Source: Micromonospora thermarum
GTDB taxonomy: Bacteria; Actinomycetota; Actinomycetes; Mycobacteriales; Micromonosporaceae
Direction of reading: 5' to 3'
Assembly (NCBI RefSeq): GCF_012034245.1
Contig: NZ_JAATEO010000003.1
Span: 124,001-188,000, forward strand
DNA: 64,000 nucleotides
Under the pieces are notes generated by a model that did no database searches, had not been told where the DNA came from, and saw nothing but the letters and a program-made list of their open reading frames with translations. Below, piece by piece: positions 22,269 through 32,443 of this stretch. Within the stretch, counting starts at the first letter, position 1, and the number at the start of each line of letters is the position of its first letter. A program made the position numbers and the translations under genes.

Positions 22269-23126
22269 GTGACGGACGACGCGAGGCGGACCGCCCGCTT
22301 GATGTGGACCCACTTCGAGCCGGCGCACGCCGTCACCTACTTCCATCCGCGCGCCCGGGCGGCGTACGAGGCGGTCGGGCTGCGCGGCTACTGGCGGGGC
22401 TACTTCGCCGGGCGGGCCGCCCCGCTCGGCCCCACCGAACCGGCGCCGGTGGTCGCCGCCTTCTACAGCTTCGCCCCGCACATGGTGCAGCGCGCCCTGC
22501 CGGCGGTGTGGAAGCTGGCCAGCCCGGCGGAGGCGCTGCGGGCCCGGCTGACCGGCGCCGTGCAGGCGCTCGCCGAGCTGACGTACGAGCTGCCCGAGTC
22601 GCACCTCGCCGAGGCCGCCGACCTGCTGGAGGCCGCCGCGGCCGAGATCGAGGTGGCCGGCCGTGTGCTGGGGGCGGCCAACGCGGCGCTGCCCCGCGGC
22701 GAGTACCCGCTCGCCCGGCTCTGGCAGGCCGCCACCACGCTGCGGGAGCACCGGGGCGACGGGCACATCGCCGCGCTGGTCGCCGCCGACCTGGACCCGG
22801 TGGAGACGCTGTCCTGGCGGGTCGCCGTGGACATGTCGCCGGTCAACCTGCTGGGCCGGGGCTGGACCGAGGAGCAGTGGGCGGCGGCGCGCGGCCGGCT
22901 CGCCGAGCGGGGCTGGCTGACGCCGGACGGCGAGCCGACCGAGCACGGCCGCGCGGGCTTCCGCGCCGTCGAGGACGCCACCGACGACGCGGCCGCCCGC
23001 CCGTGGCGGGCGCTCGGCCCGGACCGCACCGAGCGGCTGCGCGAGTTGCTCGACCCGATCGCCCGCGCCGCGCACACCGTCATCCCGGCGGGCAGCCCGA
23101 TCGGCCTGCCGGCGATGCAGGGCTGA
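22269..23126 (+). CDS. Conserved actinobacterial protein, SCO6745-like family
   Basis: 285 residues, mostly helical, without transmembrane segments: TARLMWTHFEPAHAVTYFHP, VAAFYSFAPHMVQRALPAVW, and a C-terminal winged-helix-like part (QWAAARGRLAERGWLTPDGE). I recall this as a conserved hypothetical family in actinomycetes annotated as SCO6745-like; function unknown. GTG at 22269 is preferred because GGAGG ends 6 nt before it; GTG at 22263 would overlap the RBS. Followed by a HAD hydrolase gene on the same strand after about 75 bp. Confidence 0.7.
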   Translation: MTDDARRTARLMWTHFEPAHAVTYFHPRARAAYEAVGLRGYWRGYFAGRAAPLGPTEPAPVVAAFYSFAPHMVQRALPAVWKLASPAEALRARLTGAVQALAELTYELPESHLAEAADLLEAAAAEIEVAGRVLGAANAALPRGEYPLARLWQAATTLREHRGDGHIAALVAADLDPVETLSWRVAVDMSPVNLLGRGWTEEQWAAARGRLAERGWLTPDGEPTEHGRAGFRAVEDATDDAAARPWRALGPDRTERLRELLDPIARAAHTVIPAGSPIGLPAMQG

Positions 23127-23201
23127 GGTCACGACGCGGCACGGCGGAGCCGGCCCGGCCGGGCGCGGGCACCGCGACCGCCCGTCCGGCAGGATGGGTA
23201 C

Positions 23202-23855
23202 GTGGCGGATGCGGTGATCTTCGACCTGGACGGCGTGATCGTGGACTCGGAGCCGGTCTGGGAGGAGGTCCGGCGGGCGTACGTGGCGGCGCACGGCGGC
23301 ACCTGGCAGGCGGACACGCAGCGCCGGCTGATGGGCATGAGCACCGGCGAGTGGTCCCGCTACCTCAGCGGGGAGCTGGGCGTCGACCGGACGCCCGAGC
23401 AGGTCGCCACCGAGGTGGTCGAGGAGATGACCCGGCGGTACGCGGAGCGCGTACCCCTGATCGACGGGGCCGACCAGGTCGTGCGCCGGATGGCCGGGCG
23501 GTGGCCCCTGGGGCTGGCCAGTTCGTCCCCGACCCGGTTGATCGCGGCGGCGCTCGCCGCGACGGGCCTCACCGACGTGTTCGGCGCGACGCTGTCGACG
23601 GAGGAGACCGCGCAGGGGAAACCGGCACCGGACGTGTACCTCGCGGTCGCCGGGCGGCTGGGCGTCGGTCCGGCCCGCTGCGTGGCGGTGGAGGACTCGT
23701 CCAACGGCGTGCGCTCGGCGGCCGCCGCCGGCATGGCGGTGGTGGCGGTGCCGCACGGGGCGTACCCGCTGGACCCGGACGCGGAGCGGCTCGCGGCGGT
23801 GGTGCTGGGGTCGATCGGCGAGCTGACGCCGGAGGTCGTGGCGCGGCTCGGCTGA
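23202..23855 (+). CDS. HAD-superfamily phosphatase, beta-phosphoglucomutase-like
   Basis: 217 residues. All HAD motifs are visible: VIFDLDGVIVDSEPVWEE (two Asp near residues 8 and 10), LGLASSSPTRLI (motif II Ser), GKPAPDVYL (motif III Lys) and VAVEDSSNGVRSAAAAGM (motif IV Glu/Asp). The alpha-helical cap sits between motifs I and II. It should hydrolyse or isomerise a sugar phosphate. Start GTG with AGGATGGG just upstream. Confidence 0.85.
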   Translation: MADAVIFDLDGVIVDSEPVWEEVRRAYVAAHGGTWQADTQRRLMGMSTGEWSRYLSGELGVDRTPEQVATEVVEEMTRRYAERVPLIDGADQVVRRMAGRWPLGLASSSPTRLIAAALAATGLTDVFGATLSTEETAQGKPAPDVYLAVAGRLGVGPARCVAVEDSSNGVRSAAAAGMAVVAVPHGAYPLDPDAERLAAVVLGSIGELTPEVVARLG

Positions 23856-23894
23856 CCGGTGACGGCCAGCCGGCGGGTCAGGCGGGGTGGGCGG

Positions 23895-24201
23895 TCAGCC
23901 GACCAGCGGCACCGGGCCGTCGGGGCTGGTGACGTCGGTGACGGTCCAGCCGGCGCCGGTCAACCCGTCGGCGACGCGGGTGGCGATCTCGGTCCGGCGG
24001 ACCGTGGCACCGTCAGACCGAACGGCTCCGGCTCGACCGGGGCAGGAACCGGCGTGGCGGGCGGCCGGCGCCCCACCCGCCGCCCTCCGCGCGCCGCCCG
24101 CCGGTGGTCGTCGCCGGCGTCCGGGCCGGCCCCGCGTCCCGGTCCGCCGGCCGCCCGGTACAGGCAGGTTCCGCGTCCTTCTCCAGCACCTCGTGTCGCA
24201 T
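23895..24201 (-). pseudogene. Possible decayed small gene
   Basis: On the minus strand an ATG at 24201 has GGGAGGG 9 nt upstream and starts MRHEVLEKDAEPACTG, but that frame becomes Arg/Pro-rich and stops at 24013. A second frame carries a plausible protein end (RTEIATRVADGLTGAGWTVT, then DVTSPDGPVPLVG) to the stop at 23895. Together they look like one frameshifted gene of about 100 residues. I do not recognise it, and the evidence is only codon character and the RBS. Confidence 0.3.
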
Positions 24202-24410
24202 GGCCCCATCCCTCCCGCCGACTACCCCGTTGTACGGTTTCCGGGGCTGCGGGGATCGGTCTCCGGGCGCTCAGGCGCCGGCGACTCCCGTGGACCCGCC
24301 GGGTGGCCGCGCCCCGCACCGGCCGCGTCCGGAGGAGCCGGCATGAGCGGGGAGCGGCCGGGTACGGCAGCCGGCGGCGGGTCGCGCGCGGCGTGGGTGA
24401 GGAGACGGGG
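24202..24410. other. Non-coding gap before the quinone reductase gene
   Basis: Nothing convincing. Open frames here are Arg/Pro/Gly-rich shadows. Only the RBS-like GGTGAGGAGACGGGG just before 24411 is notable. Confidence 0.5.
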
Positions 24411-25436
24411 ATGAAGGCGATCGTGTACGAGCGCACCGGCGACGCCTCGGTGCTGCAACTGATCGACCGGCCGGTGCCGGAGCCCGGGCCCGGTGAGGTG
24501 CTGGTCCGGATGGCGGTCTCCGGGGTGAACCCGACGGACTGGAAGGCGCGACGGCAGTGGCCGCTGCCGGCCGGCTGGCAGATCCCCGGGCAGGACGGCG
24601 CGGGGGTGATCGAGGCGGTCGGCGAGGGCGTCGACCAGATCCTGATCGGCGCGCGCGTCTGGCTGTGGGAGGCGGCCTGGCAGCGGCCCTGGGGCACGGC
24701 CGCCGAGTACACGGTGGTCCCGGTCCGTCACGCGGTACGCCTCGGCAGCGCCTCGTTCGACCTGGGCGCGTGCCTGGGCATCCCCTTCCTGACGGCGCAC
24801 CGCTGCCTGACCGCCGGCGAGTACATGCCGGACAAGCTGCACGCGGGTGCGTTGAGCGACCACACCGTGCTGGTGCAGGGCGGCGCGGGGGCGGTCGGCA
24901 ATGCGGCGATCCAGCTCGCCCGCTGGGCCGACGCGTGCGTGATCGCGACGGTGAGCAGCGCCGAGAAGGCGCAGCTGGCGGCGGCCGCCGGAGCGGACTT
25001 CGTGGTCAACTACCGCGAGCAGGACGTGGTCGAGGAGGTCCGCAAGATCGCGCCCGACGGGGTGCACACGATCGTCGAGGTCTCCGCCGCGCGCAACGCC
25101 GCGACCGACGTGCAGTTGCTGCGGCCCGGCGGGGCGGTCTGCGTGTACGCCGACGACGGCGGCGCCGAGGTGACCCTGCCGATCCGGCCGCTCATGGTGC
25201 CGAACGCCCGCTGGCAGTTCGTGCTGGTCTACACCGAGCCGAAGGCGGCGAAGGCGCAGGCGGTCACGGACGTCTCGGCGGCGGTCGCGCAGGGCGCCAT
25301 CCGGGTGGGTGAGGAGGCGGGGCTTCCGCTGCACCACTACTCGCTGGGCGCGGCGGCGGCAGCGCACAAGGCGGTGGAGGACGGTGCCGTCGGCAAGGTG
25401 CTGATCACCGCCGCCGGGGACGAGCAACCCGCCTGA
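24411..25436 (+). CDS. Zinc-type/NADPH:quinone oxidoreductase (MDR family)
   Basis: 341 residues of the medium-chain dehydrogenase fold. N-terminal GroES-like part: MKAIVYERTGDASVLQL, EPGPGEVLVRMAVSGVNPTD, PGQDGAGVIEAVGEGV. The Rossmann NADP site is VLVQGGAGAVGNAAIQLAR (about residues 160-178). No structural zinc Cys cluster is present, so it belongs to the zinc-free quinone-oxidoreductase branch. ATG with GAGGAGACGGGG upstream. A strong hairpin terminator follows at 25515. Confidence 0.88.
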   Translation: MKAIVYERTGDASVLQLIDRPVPEPGPGEVLVRMAVSGVNPTDWKARRQWPLPAGWQIPGQDGAGVIEAVGEGVDQILIGARVWLWEAAWQRPWGTAAEYTVVPVRHAVRLGSASFDLGACLGIPFLTAHRCLTAGEYMPDKLHAGALSDHTVLVQGGAGAVGNAAIQLARWADACVIATVSSAEKAQLAAAAGADFVVNYREQDVVEEVRKIAPDGVHTIVEVSAARNAATDVQLLRPGGAVCVYADDGGAEVTLPIRPLMVPNARWQFVLVYTEPKAAKAQAVTDVSAAVAQGAIRVGEEAGLPLHHYSLGAAAAAHKAVEDGAVGKVLITAAGDEQPA

Positions 25437-25514
25437 GCTGGCAGTTTTTCCCATAGCCGGGACAGAGGCGAACAAGTCTCGCAAGAATGACGGTGCGGGT
25501 AGCCCCGCATGGAC

Positions 25515-25551
25515 GGGCGGCCCCGGCGCGGTGCGAACGCCGGGGCCGCCC
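25515..25551. terminator. Strong bidirectional hairpin terminator
   Basis: Perfect 14-bp stem: GGGCGGCCCCGGCG at 25515-25528 and its complement at 25538-25551, loop of 9 nt. It lies between the convergent quinone reductase and acyl-CoA ligase genes. There is no U tract, as is usual in high-GC actinobacteria. Confidence 0.75.
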
Positions 25552-25610
25552 TTGGGGAGGGATGTCTCGAAAGAGCCCTACCCCCAGAGGCGATGGTGCG
25601 CCGCAAAACG

Positions 25611-27260
<1,650 letters not shown>

Positions 27261-27331
27261 GAGTAACAAGCTAGTGTCGGCAGTCACAGCTTGGGAACCC
27301 CGGATCTCCGGACCGCTCGATGGAAGCTGCG

Positions 27332-27337
27332 TAAATT
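27332..27337 (+). promoter_or_regulatory. -10 box of leaderless Nudix gene promoter
   Basis: TAAATT (TANNNT) ends 6 nt before the GTG at 27344, the classic spacing for a leaderless mRNA. It is unusually AT-rich for the region. Confidence 0.55.
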
Positions 27338-27343
27338 GTCCGG

Positions 27344-27835
27344 GTGAGCATCTCCTGGGCAGACTCGTACGTCGGGCAGCTGCGCGCCCTCGCCGGCGAC
27401 CGGACGCTGATGTTCGTCGGCGCCCGCGCGGTGGTCCGGGACAACGCCGGCCGCGTCCTGCTGATCCAGCGCTCCGACAACGGCCAGTGGGCCATGCCGG
27501 CCGGGGCGATGGAACTGGGCGAGTCGATCGCCGACTGCGCCGTCCGTGAGGTCCGCGAGGAGACCGGGCTCCGGGCGCTGCGGGTCAGCGCGTTCGCCCT
27601 CTACACCGGCCCGGACCGCACCCACACCAACATGTACGGGCACACGTACCAGATCTTCACCACGGCGTTCCGGGTGGAGGAGTGGGACGGAGAGCTGGCC
27701 CGGATCACCGACGAGACCACCGACGCCGGCTTCTTCGACCGCACCCACCTGCCCAGCCCGTTGTCGGCCAGCGTCCCGGAGACCCTGGCCGACCTGGACG
27801 TCTTCGAGCAGACCAACCGCCTGATCCTGAAGTGA
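27344..27835 (+). CDS. Nudix hydrolase
   Basis: 163 residues. The Nudix box is complete: GAMELGESIADCAVREVREE followed by TGL, at about residues 54-76. A substrate strand RVLLIQRSDNGQWAMPAGAM precedes it. It hydrolyses a nucleoside diphosphate linked to another moiety, substrate unknown. The GTG start is leaderless. A perfect terminator hairpin follows directly. Confidence 0.88.
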   Translation: MSISWADSYVGQLRALAGDRTLMFVGARAVVRDNAGRVLLIQRSDNGQWAMPAGAMELGESIADCAVREVREETGLRALRVSAFALYTGPDRTHTNMYGHTYQIFTTAFRVEEWDGELARITDETTDAGFFDRTHLPSPLSASVPETLADLDVFEQTNRLILK

Positions 27836-27837
27836 TG

Positions 27838-27872
27838 CGGGCCCCGGGTGTCCGGGGAGCACCCGGGGCCCG
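27838..27872. terminator. Strong bidirectional hairpin terminator
   Basis: Perfect 13-bp stem CGGGCCCCGGGTG (27838-27850) with its complement at 27860-27872, loop 9 nt. It separates the Nudix gene from the convergent CARDB-like gene. Confidence 0.75.
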
Positions 27873-27890
27873 TGTCACTGGGGGCGCGGC

Positions 27891-29588
27891 CTACGCCGTG
27901 GGGACCACCCCGACGTCGAGGGTCACCGCGCCACCGTCGGTGACCTCGACCACCACACTCTCCGCGTACGGGGCGTTGTACGGGGAGGAGGGCACCAGCG
28001 TGAAGTCCGAGTCGGTGGCGTCGTCACCGACGTCGGGCGTGGTGACCGTCCAGCCGTACCGCAGACCGGCCCGGACGACGTACCGGCCGGGCGCGAGTGC
28101 GCGCGTGTACGTGCCGTCGGCCGTCGAGACGCTGGTGGTCGGGGCGCCGACCCAGTCGCCGCCCTCGGGGATGAACGTCAGCGGGTTCACCTCCGGGTCG
28201 TAGGTGACCGGCCGCTCCCCGGCGTCGCGCTGGCCGTCGCGGTCCTCGTCGTACCAGGCGGTGCCCGTGATCGTGCCCTGCGGGCGGTAGGTCGTGGCCG
28301 CCTGCCGGGAGTTGTTCGCCTGGTTCACGTCGTCGTTGTTCGACGTCACGGTGGCGGTGGCGACGAACTGGCCCGCCGGCGTGCCCGCGCCGAAGGTGAC
28401 CGAGAGCGGGAGGTAGTGGTACTGGTACCGCTCCACCGACGGGTGGGCGCACTCCCAGTACCAGACGCCGGTCTCCGCGTCCTGGCCGGACTGGCAGGCC
28501 CAGTCCGTGCCACCTGCGCCGCCCTCGGTGGGACGGACGGTGGGCGCCAGGGCCAGCCGTACGCGGACGTCCCGCGCCGGCCCGTCCGCGAGGTTCTCCA
28601 CCACCACGCCGATCTCCACGGCGTCGCCCGGACCGACCTCCTCGTCCAGGAGGACGACGTTGGTGACGGCGATGTCCGCCGGCTCCACCGGCGGAGCCGC
28701 GTAGCGGTACGTGACCTCGGCCTGGTTGCTCAAGTCCGTCTGCCACTCCGGGCTGGCGGTGGTGACGCTACCCCGGATGGCGAACGTCTCGTCCGCCGTC
28801 CCCGGCCCGACCCGCGCCGGGATGGCGACGGACGAGGACTCACCCGGCACCAGTCGGGACAGGGTGCACTCCACCCGCGCCCCGGTGACGCCGCACCGCC
28901 AGGGTTCCGGGAACCAGGTCTCGCCGGGCGTGCCGTCGAGCGTCACGCCGGCCGGGAGGTCGACCACCAGCTTGACGTCCTCGGCGGCCTCGGTTCCGCG
29001 GTTCTCGGCCCGGAACGTCGGCTGCACCGGCCCGCCCTCGAGCGGCAGGGCGATGTCGTATTCACCGGGGAACAGGCTGAGGTCGGAGATCTCGGCGTAG
29101 GTCGTCTTGGCCGTGTCGCTGTTGTTGCGCGTGGTCGCCTCGGTGGAACTCGTCGAGACGGTCGCCCCGAGAGTGGCCGTGGCACCCTCGTTGGCCACCG
29201 GGAGCTCGAGGTGCAGGTTCAGCGGGGCCGCACCGCCGGCCGGCAACGGACCGTCGGTCACGACGCAGACGTGGGTGGTGTAGTCGCACTGCCACGGCCA
29301 GGACGGCTCGCCACCGATGAAGCCGCCGGAGGGAAGCTTCAGCGCGAGCCGGACGTCGTCCGCCGGCGCGGCGCCGATGTTGTCGACAGCGATGTCGAGG
29401 ACCACCTGTGCCCGTTCGGGCCGGATGATGGTGGTGCTGGCGGTCAGCTCGACCCGCAGGTCCGCGCTGGGCGCGGTCTCCGCGGGCACCGGCGCGGCCA
29501 CCGCCGGCGATGCGGCGACCGCCGCGGTGAGCAGGGTGAGCAGGGCGACGCCGGCCCGGACCGACCGGCGCAGGGATGGTTGACGCAT
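27891..29588 (-). CDS. Secreted multi-domain CARDB/DUF11-like protein with SdrD-B-like end
   Basis: 565 residues. A signal peptide (GVALLTLLTAAVAASPAVAA) is followed by three Ig-like repeats of the CARDB/DUF11 type, each opening with a strand such as LRVELTASTTIIRPERAQVV, or DIAVTNVVLLDEEVGPGDAV, and ending in an NNS-rich segment (TTRNNSDTAKTTY, VNQANNSRQAATTY). The C-terminal about 110 residues resemble an SdrD B-type domain (GTAWYDEDRDGQRDAGE, TADGTYTRALAPGRYVVRAG). No sortase motif or membrane anchor is seen, so it is probably released. Likely a cell-surface or extracellular adhesin-like protein, but no function is certain. Confidence 0.7.
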   Translation of the reverse strand: MRQPSLRRSVRAGVALLTLLTAAVAASPAVAAPVPAETAPSADLRVELTASTTIIRPERAQVVLDIAVDNIGAAPADDVRLALKLPSGGFIGGEPSWPWQCDYTTHVCVVTDGPLPAGGAAPLNLHLELPVANEGATATLGATVSTSSTEATTRNNSDTAKTTYAEISDLSLFPGEYDIALPLEGGPVQPTFRAENRGTEAAEDVKLVVDLPAGVTLDGTPGETWFPEPWRCGVTGARVECTLSRLVPGESSSVAIPARVGPGTADETFAIRGSVTTASPEWQTDLSNQAEVTYRYAAPPVEPADIAVTNVVLLDEEVGPGDAVEIGVVVENLADGPARDVRVRLALAPTVRPTEGGAGGTDWACQSGQDAETGVWYWECAHPSVERYQYHYLPLSVTFGAGTPAGQFVATATVTSNNDDVNQANNSRQAATTYRPQGTITGTAWYDEDRDGQRDAGERPVTYDPEVNPLTFIPEGGDWVGAPTTSVSTADGTYTRALAPGRYVVRAGLRYGWTVTTPDVGDDATDSDFTLVPSSPYNAPYAESVVVEVTDGGAVTLDVGVVPTA

Positions 29589-29695
29589 GCACGTCCCTCG
29601 ATAGCAGGAGGCCGCCCCGTGACGGCTCCTCCCATATGGACGTCGACGTACGTGATTCCGTTACATGATCCACAGCCCCTCCGGAGCCGCCCGGA

Positions 29696-31363
29696 TCAGA
29701 GGAGCGTCTGGGATTTGGCCTCCATCTCGGCGGCGGCCTCCTCCTTCGACTCCTTCGCCAGGGGCTTGCCGCCCGGGGCCGGGGCGTCGCCGCCGAGGCC
29801 GTCCGTGCCGCCGGTCGCGCCTTCCGGACCCGCCCCGCGCAGCTTCTCGTCGGGCAGGGCCAGGGTGACCAGCACCGCCACGATCGCGATCAGCCCGGCG
29901 GTGAGGAACACCAGGTCCAGCGCCTCCACGAACGACGTCTGCACGGCCGCGCGAACCGGCCCGGGCAGGGCGAGGATCGTCGCCGGGTCGTTGACCGACA
30001 CGTCGGCGCCGCCGCTGGCCGCGACGGCGGCCTGCTGCTCGGGCGGCAGCTGGGCGATCGCGCCGGGCAGCCGGCCGGCCAGCTCCGACGTGAGCCGGGA
30101 CGAGAGCACCGTGCCGAGGATCGCCACGCCGAACGACCCGCCCAGCGACCGGAAGAAGGTGGCCGAGGAGGTGCCGGCGCCCAGGTCCCGCATCGACACG
30201 GCGTTCTGCACGGCGAGGATCAGCGACTGCATGCACAGGCCGAGTCCGATGCCGATCACCACCATGAAGAAGAAGGCGAGCCACAGCGAGGTGCGGACCT
30301 CCAGCCGGGTGAAGAGCAGCATCCCGACCAGCAGCACCGCCGAGCCCGCCACCGGGAACCACTTGTACCGGCCGATCTGGCTCATCGCCCGCCCGGTGAG
30401 CACCGAGGTGACGATGATGCCGCCCATCATCGGCAGCATCAGCAGACCGCTGCGGGTCGGCGAGGCGCCCTTGACGATCTGGAGGTAGAGCGGGATGAAG
30501 ATGATCGAGCCGAACATCACCAGACCGAGCACGAAGCCGGCCGCGTTGGACAGGGCGAAGGTGGCGCTGCGGAACAGCCGCAGCGGCAGGATCGGCTCGG
30601 CGACCCGGGCCTCCTGGACCACGAAGAGCCCGCCCAGCACCGCCCCGGCGGCGAACAGGCCGATGATGACGCCGGAGCCCCAGGCGTACTCGTTGCCGCC
30701 CCAGCTCAGCGCGAGCAGCAGGGAGCTCACGCCGGCGACCAGCAGCGCCGCGCCGAGCCAGTCGATCGCGTGCTGCCGGCGGGTGAACGGCACCAGGCGC
30801 AGCACCCGGGAGCAGACGATGATGGCGAGGATGGCCAGCGGCACGTTGATGTAGAAGATCCACCGCCAGTCCGTCTCGGCGAAGTAGCCGCCCACGAGCG
30901 GACCGGCCACCGAGGAGAGCCCGAAGACCGCCCCGAAGAGGCCCTGGTAGCGGCCCCGCTCCCGCGGTGGCACGACGTCCGAGATGATCGTGAACGCGAG
31001 CGTCATCAGGCCGCCCGCGCCCAGGCCCTGCACGCCCCGGGTGACGATCAGCTGGGTCATGTCCTGGGACAGGCCGGCGAGCAGCGAGCCGACCAGGAAC
31101 GCCCCGATCGAGAAGAGGAAGACCGGTCGCCGGCCGTACAGGTCGGCCATCTTGCCGTACAGCGGGGTCGAGGCGGTCGACGCGAGCAGGTACGCGGTCA
31201 CCACCCACGAGTAGTGGTTGATCCCGCCCAGCTCGCCGACGATCGTCGGCAGCGCGGTTCCCACGATCGTCTGGTCGAGTGCGGCCAGCAGCATGCCGGT
31301 CATCAACCCGACCATCAGCAACCGGATCTGGCGCGCGCTCAACACCGGGGTCTGCGTCGTCAT
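29696..31363 (-). CDS. MFS drug-efflux transporter, DHA2 (14-TM) family
   Basis: 555 residues. Motif D1/C patterns of DHA2 exporters are clear: LAALDQTIVGTALPTIVGEL and WVVTAYLLASTASTPLYGKM, then ADLYGRRPVFLFSIGAFLVG and GVQGLGAGGLMTLAFTIISD. About 14 hydrophobic segments and a long cytoplasmic loop near residues 440-480 fit. The last about 50 residues are charged and Gly-rich. It exports hydrophobic drugs or dyes by proton antiport. Divergent from the truncated EntS-like MFS gene. Confidence 0.9.
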   Translation of the reverse strand: MTTQTPVLSARQIRLLMVGLMTGMLLAALDQTIVGTALPTIVGELGGINHYSWVVTAYLLASTASTPLYGKMADLYGRRPVFLFSIGAFLVGSLLAGLSQDMTQLIVTRGVQGLGAGGLMTLAFTIISDVVPPRERGRYQGLFGAVFGLSSVAGPLVGGYFAETDWRWIFYINVPLAILAIIVCSRVLRLVPFTRRQHAIDWLGAALLVAGVSSLLLALSWGGNEYAWGSGVIIGLFAAGAVLGGLFVVQEARVAEPILPLRLFRSATFALSNAAGFVLGLVMFGSIIFIPLYLQIVKGASPTRSGLLMLPMMGGIIVTSVLTGRAMSQIGRYKWFPVAGSAVLLVGMLLFTRLEVRTSLWLAFFFMVVIGIGLGLCMQSLILAVQNAVSMRDLGAGTSSATFFRSLGGSFGVAILGTVLSSRLTSELAGRLPGAIAQLPPEQQAAVAASGGADVSVNDPATILALPGPVRAAVQTSFVEALDLVFLTAGLIAIVAVLVTLALPDEKLRGAGPEGATGGTDGLGGDAPAPGGKPLAKESKEEAAAEMEAKSQTLL

Positions 31364-31467
31364 TCCGCGTCATTTCCCGGCCTGTCCGGAACATGCGCCC
31401 GGTGGACCCCCGTCCCGGCGGAAAACGCCTCGACAGCCGTGGCGGCGGCACGTGCGCATGGTCGCTC

Positions 31468-31692
31468 GTGGCACTGCTCCGCCGGCTCGCGCTGGACCTG
31501 ACCCCGCTCCGCACCTCGCGGGACTTCCGGCTCGTCTTCACCGCGGCGGGCGTGTCCGGCTTCGGGTCGTTCATCACGTACGTGACGGTCCCGTACCAGC
31601 TGTACCAGCCGCGAGGGCCGCGCCCGCAAGGAGACCGAGGAAACGGCCTGGGCGGCGTCCGCCGCCACCCGCACCCCGGCCACCCCCGGTTG
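31468..31692 (+). pseudogene. EntS-like MFS transporter, internal deletion
   Basis: GTG at 31468 starts a good N-terminus of an EntS-type MFS protein: LALDLTPLRTSRDFRLVFTA, then AGVSGFGSFITYVTVPYQLY. At about 31606 this stops. A second frame follows, GRARKETEETAWAASAATRT, then PATPG and the stop TGA at 31690-31692, which looks like the protein's polar C-terminal tail. About 350 residues of transmembrane domain are absent. The stop codon touches the GATC-bounded palindrome that follows. It is the third gutted gene in the window. Confidence 0.65.
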
Positions 31693-31746
31693 ATCATGGG
31701 GTTGACGGGTGGATCGGAGATCAACCCACCCGCCAGCTTCATGATC
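31692..31746. repeat. GATC-bounded palindrome C (55 bp)
   Basis: Left arm GATCATGGGGTTGACGGGTG (31692-31711) and right arm CACCCGCCAGCTTCATGATC (31727-31746) pair with four mismatches over 20 bp, with GATC at both ends. It lies between the MFS remnant and the convergent DJ-1/PfpI gene. Its sequence closely resembles the element at 45118. Confidence 0.8.
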
Positions 31747-31766
31747 GACGCGGGAGGGCGGGTGGG

Positions 31767-32318
31767 TCAGTGGCGGCCCTCGGCGAACTCTTCCACGATC
31801 TTGGCGCAGAAGGCCGGGAGGTCGGCCGGTTTGCGGCTGCTGACCAGGCCGTTGTCCGTCACCACCTGCTCGTCGACCCACTCCGCGCCCGCGTTCACCA
31901 GGTCGGTGCGCAGGCTCGGCCAGCTCGTCAGCCGGCGACCGCGCACCACGTCCGCCTCGACCAGCGTCCACGGGCCGTGGCAGATCACCCCGACCGGCTT
32001 GCCGGCCTCGAAGAAGGCCTTCACGAACCGGACCGCGTCCGGGTCCGTCCGCAGGAAGTCCGGGTTCGCCACCCCGCCCGGCAGCACCAGCGCGTCGTAC
32101 CGGCCGGCGTCCGCGTCGCCGGCGGCCACGTCCACCGGGTACGTCTTCGACTGGTCCAGGTGGTTGAAGGACTGGATCTCACCCGGCTTGGGCGAGACCA
32201 GCTCGACCGTCGCCCCGGCCTGCTCCACCGCCTCGCGGGGCTGGACGTACTCGACCTCCTCCACCCCGTCGGCGGCCAGGAAGGCGATCCGCTTGCCCTG
32301 AAGTGTCGTCGCTGCCAT
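31767..32318 (-). CDS. DJ-1/PfpI family class I glutamine-amidotransferase-like protein
   Basis: 183 residues. The nucleophile elbow is GVICHGPWTL with the catalytic Cys near residue 113 and the adjacent His. Family strands: RIAFLAADGVEEVEYVQPRE, YDALVLPGGVANPDFLRTDP. This subgroup (YhbO/PfpI-like) includes stress-related deglycases and proteases; the exact activity is uncertain. ATG start with GGAGAGGAGACG 5 nt upstream. Confidence 0.88.
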   Translation of the reverse strand: MAATTLQGKRIAFLAADGVEEVEYVQPREAVEQAGATVELVSPKPGEIQSFNHLDQSKTYPVDVAAGDADAGRYDALVLPGGVANPDFLRTDPDAVRFVKAFFEAGKPVGVICHGPWTLVEADVVRGRRLTSWPSLRTDLVNAGAEWVDEQVVTDNGLVSSRKPADLPAFCAKIVEEFAEGRH

Positions 32319-32443
32319 CTCGGTACGTCTCCTCTCCGGATACGTTTCGTCGGTTCCCGCCGCCCGAGGACCGAAACGCGGCGACCGTCACCCCCGCGCG
32401 GGGCGCACGTTTGACCCGGCGGACCGGGGGGATCCCGGAAGGC

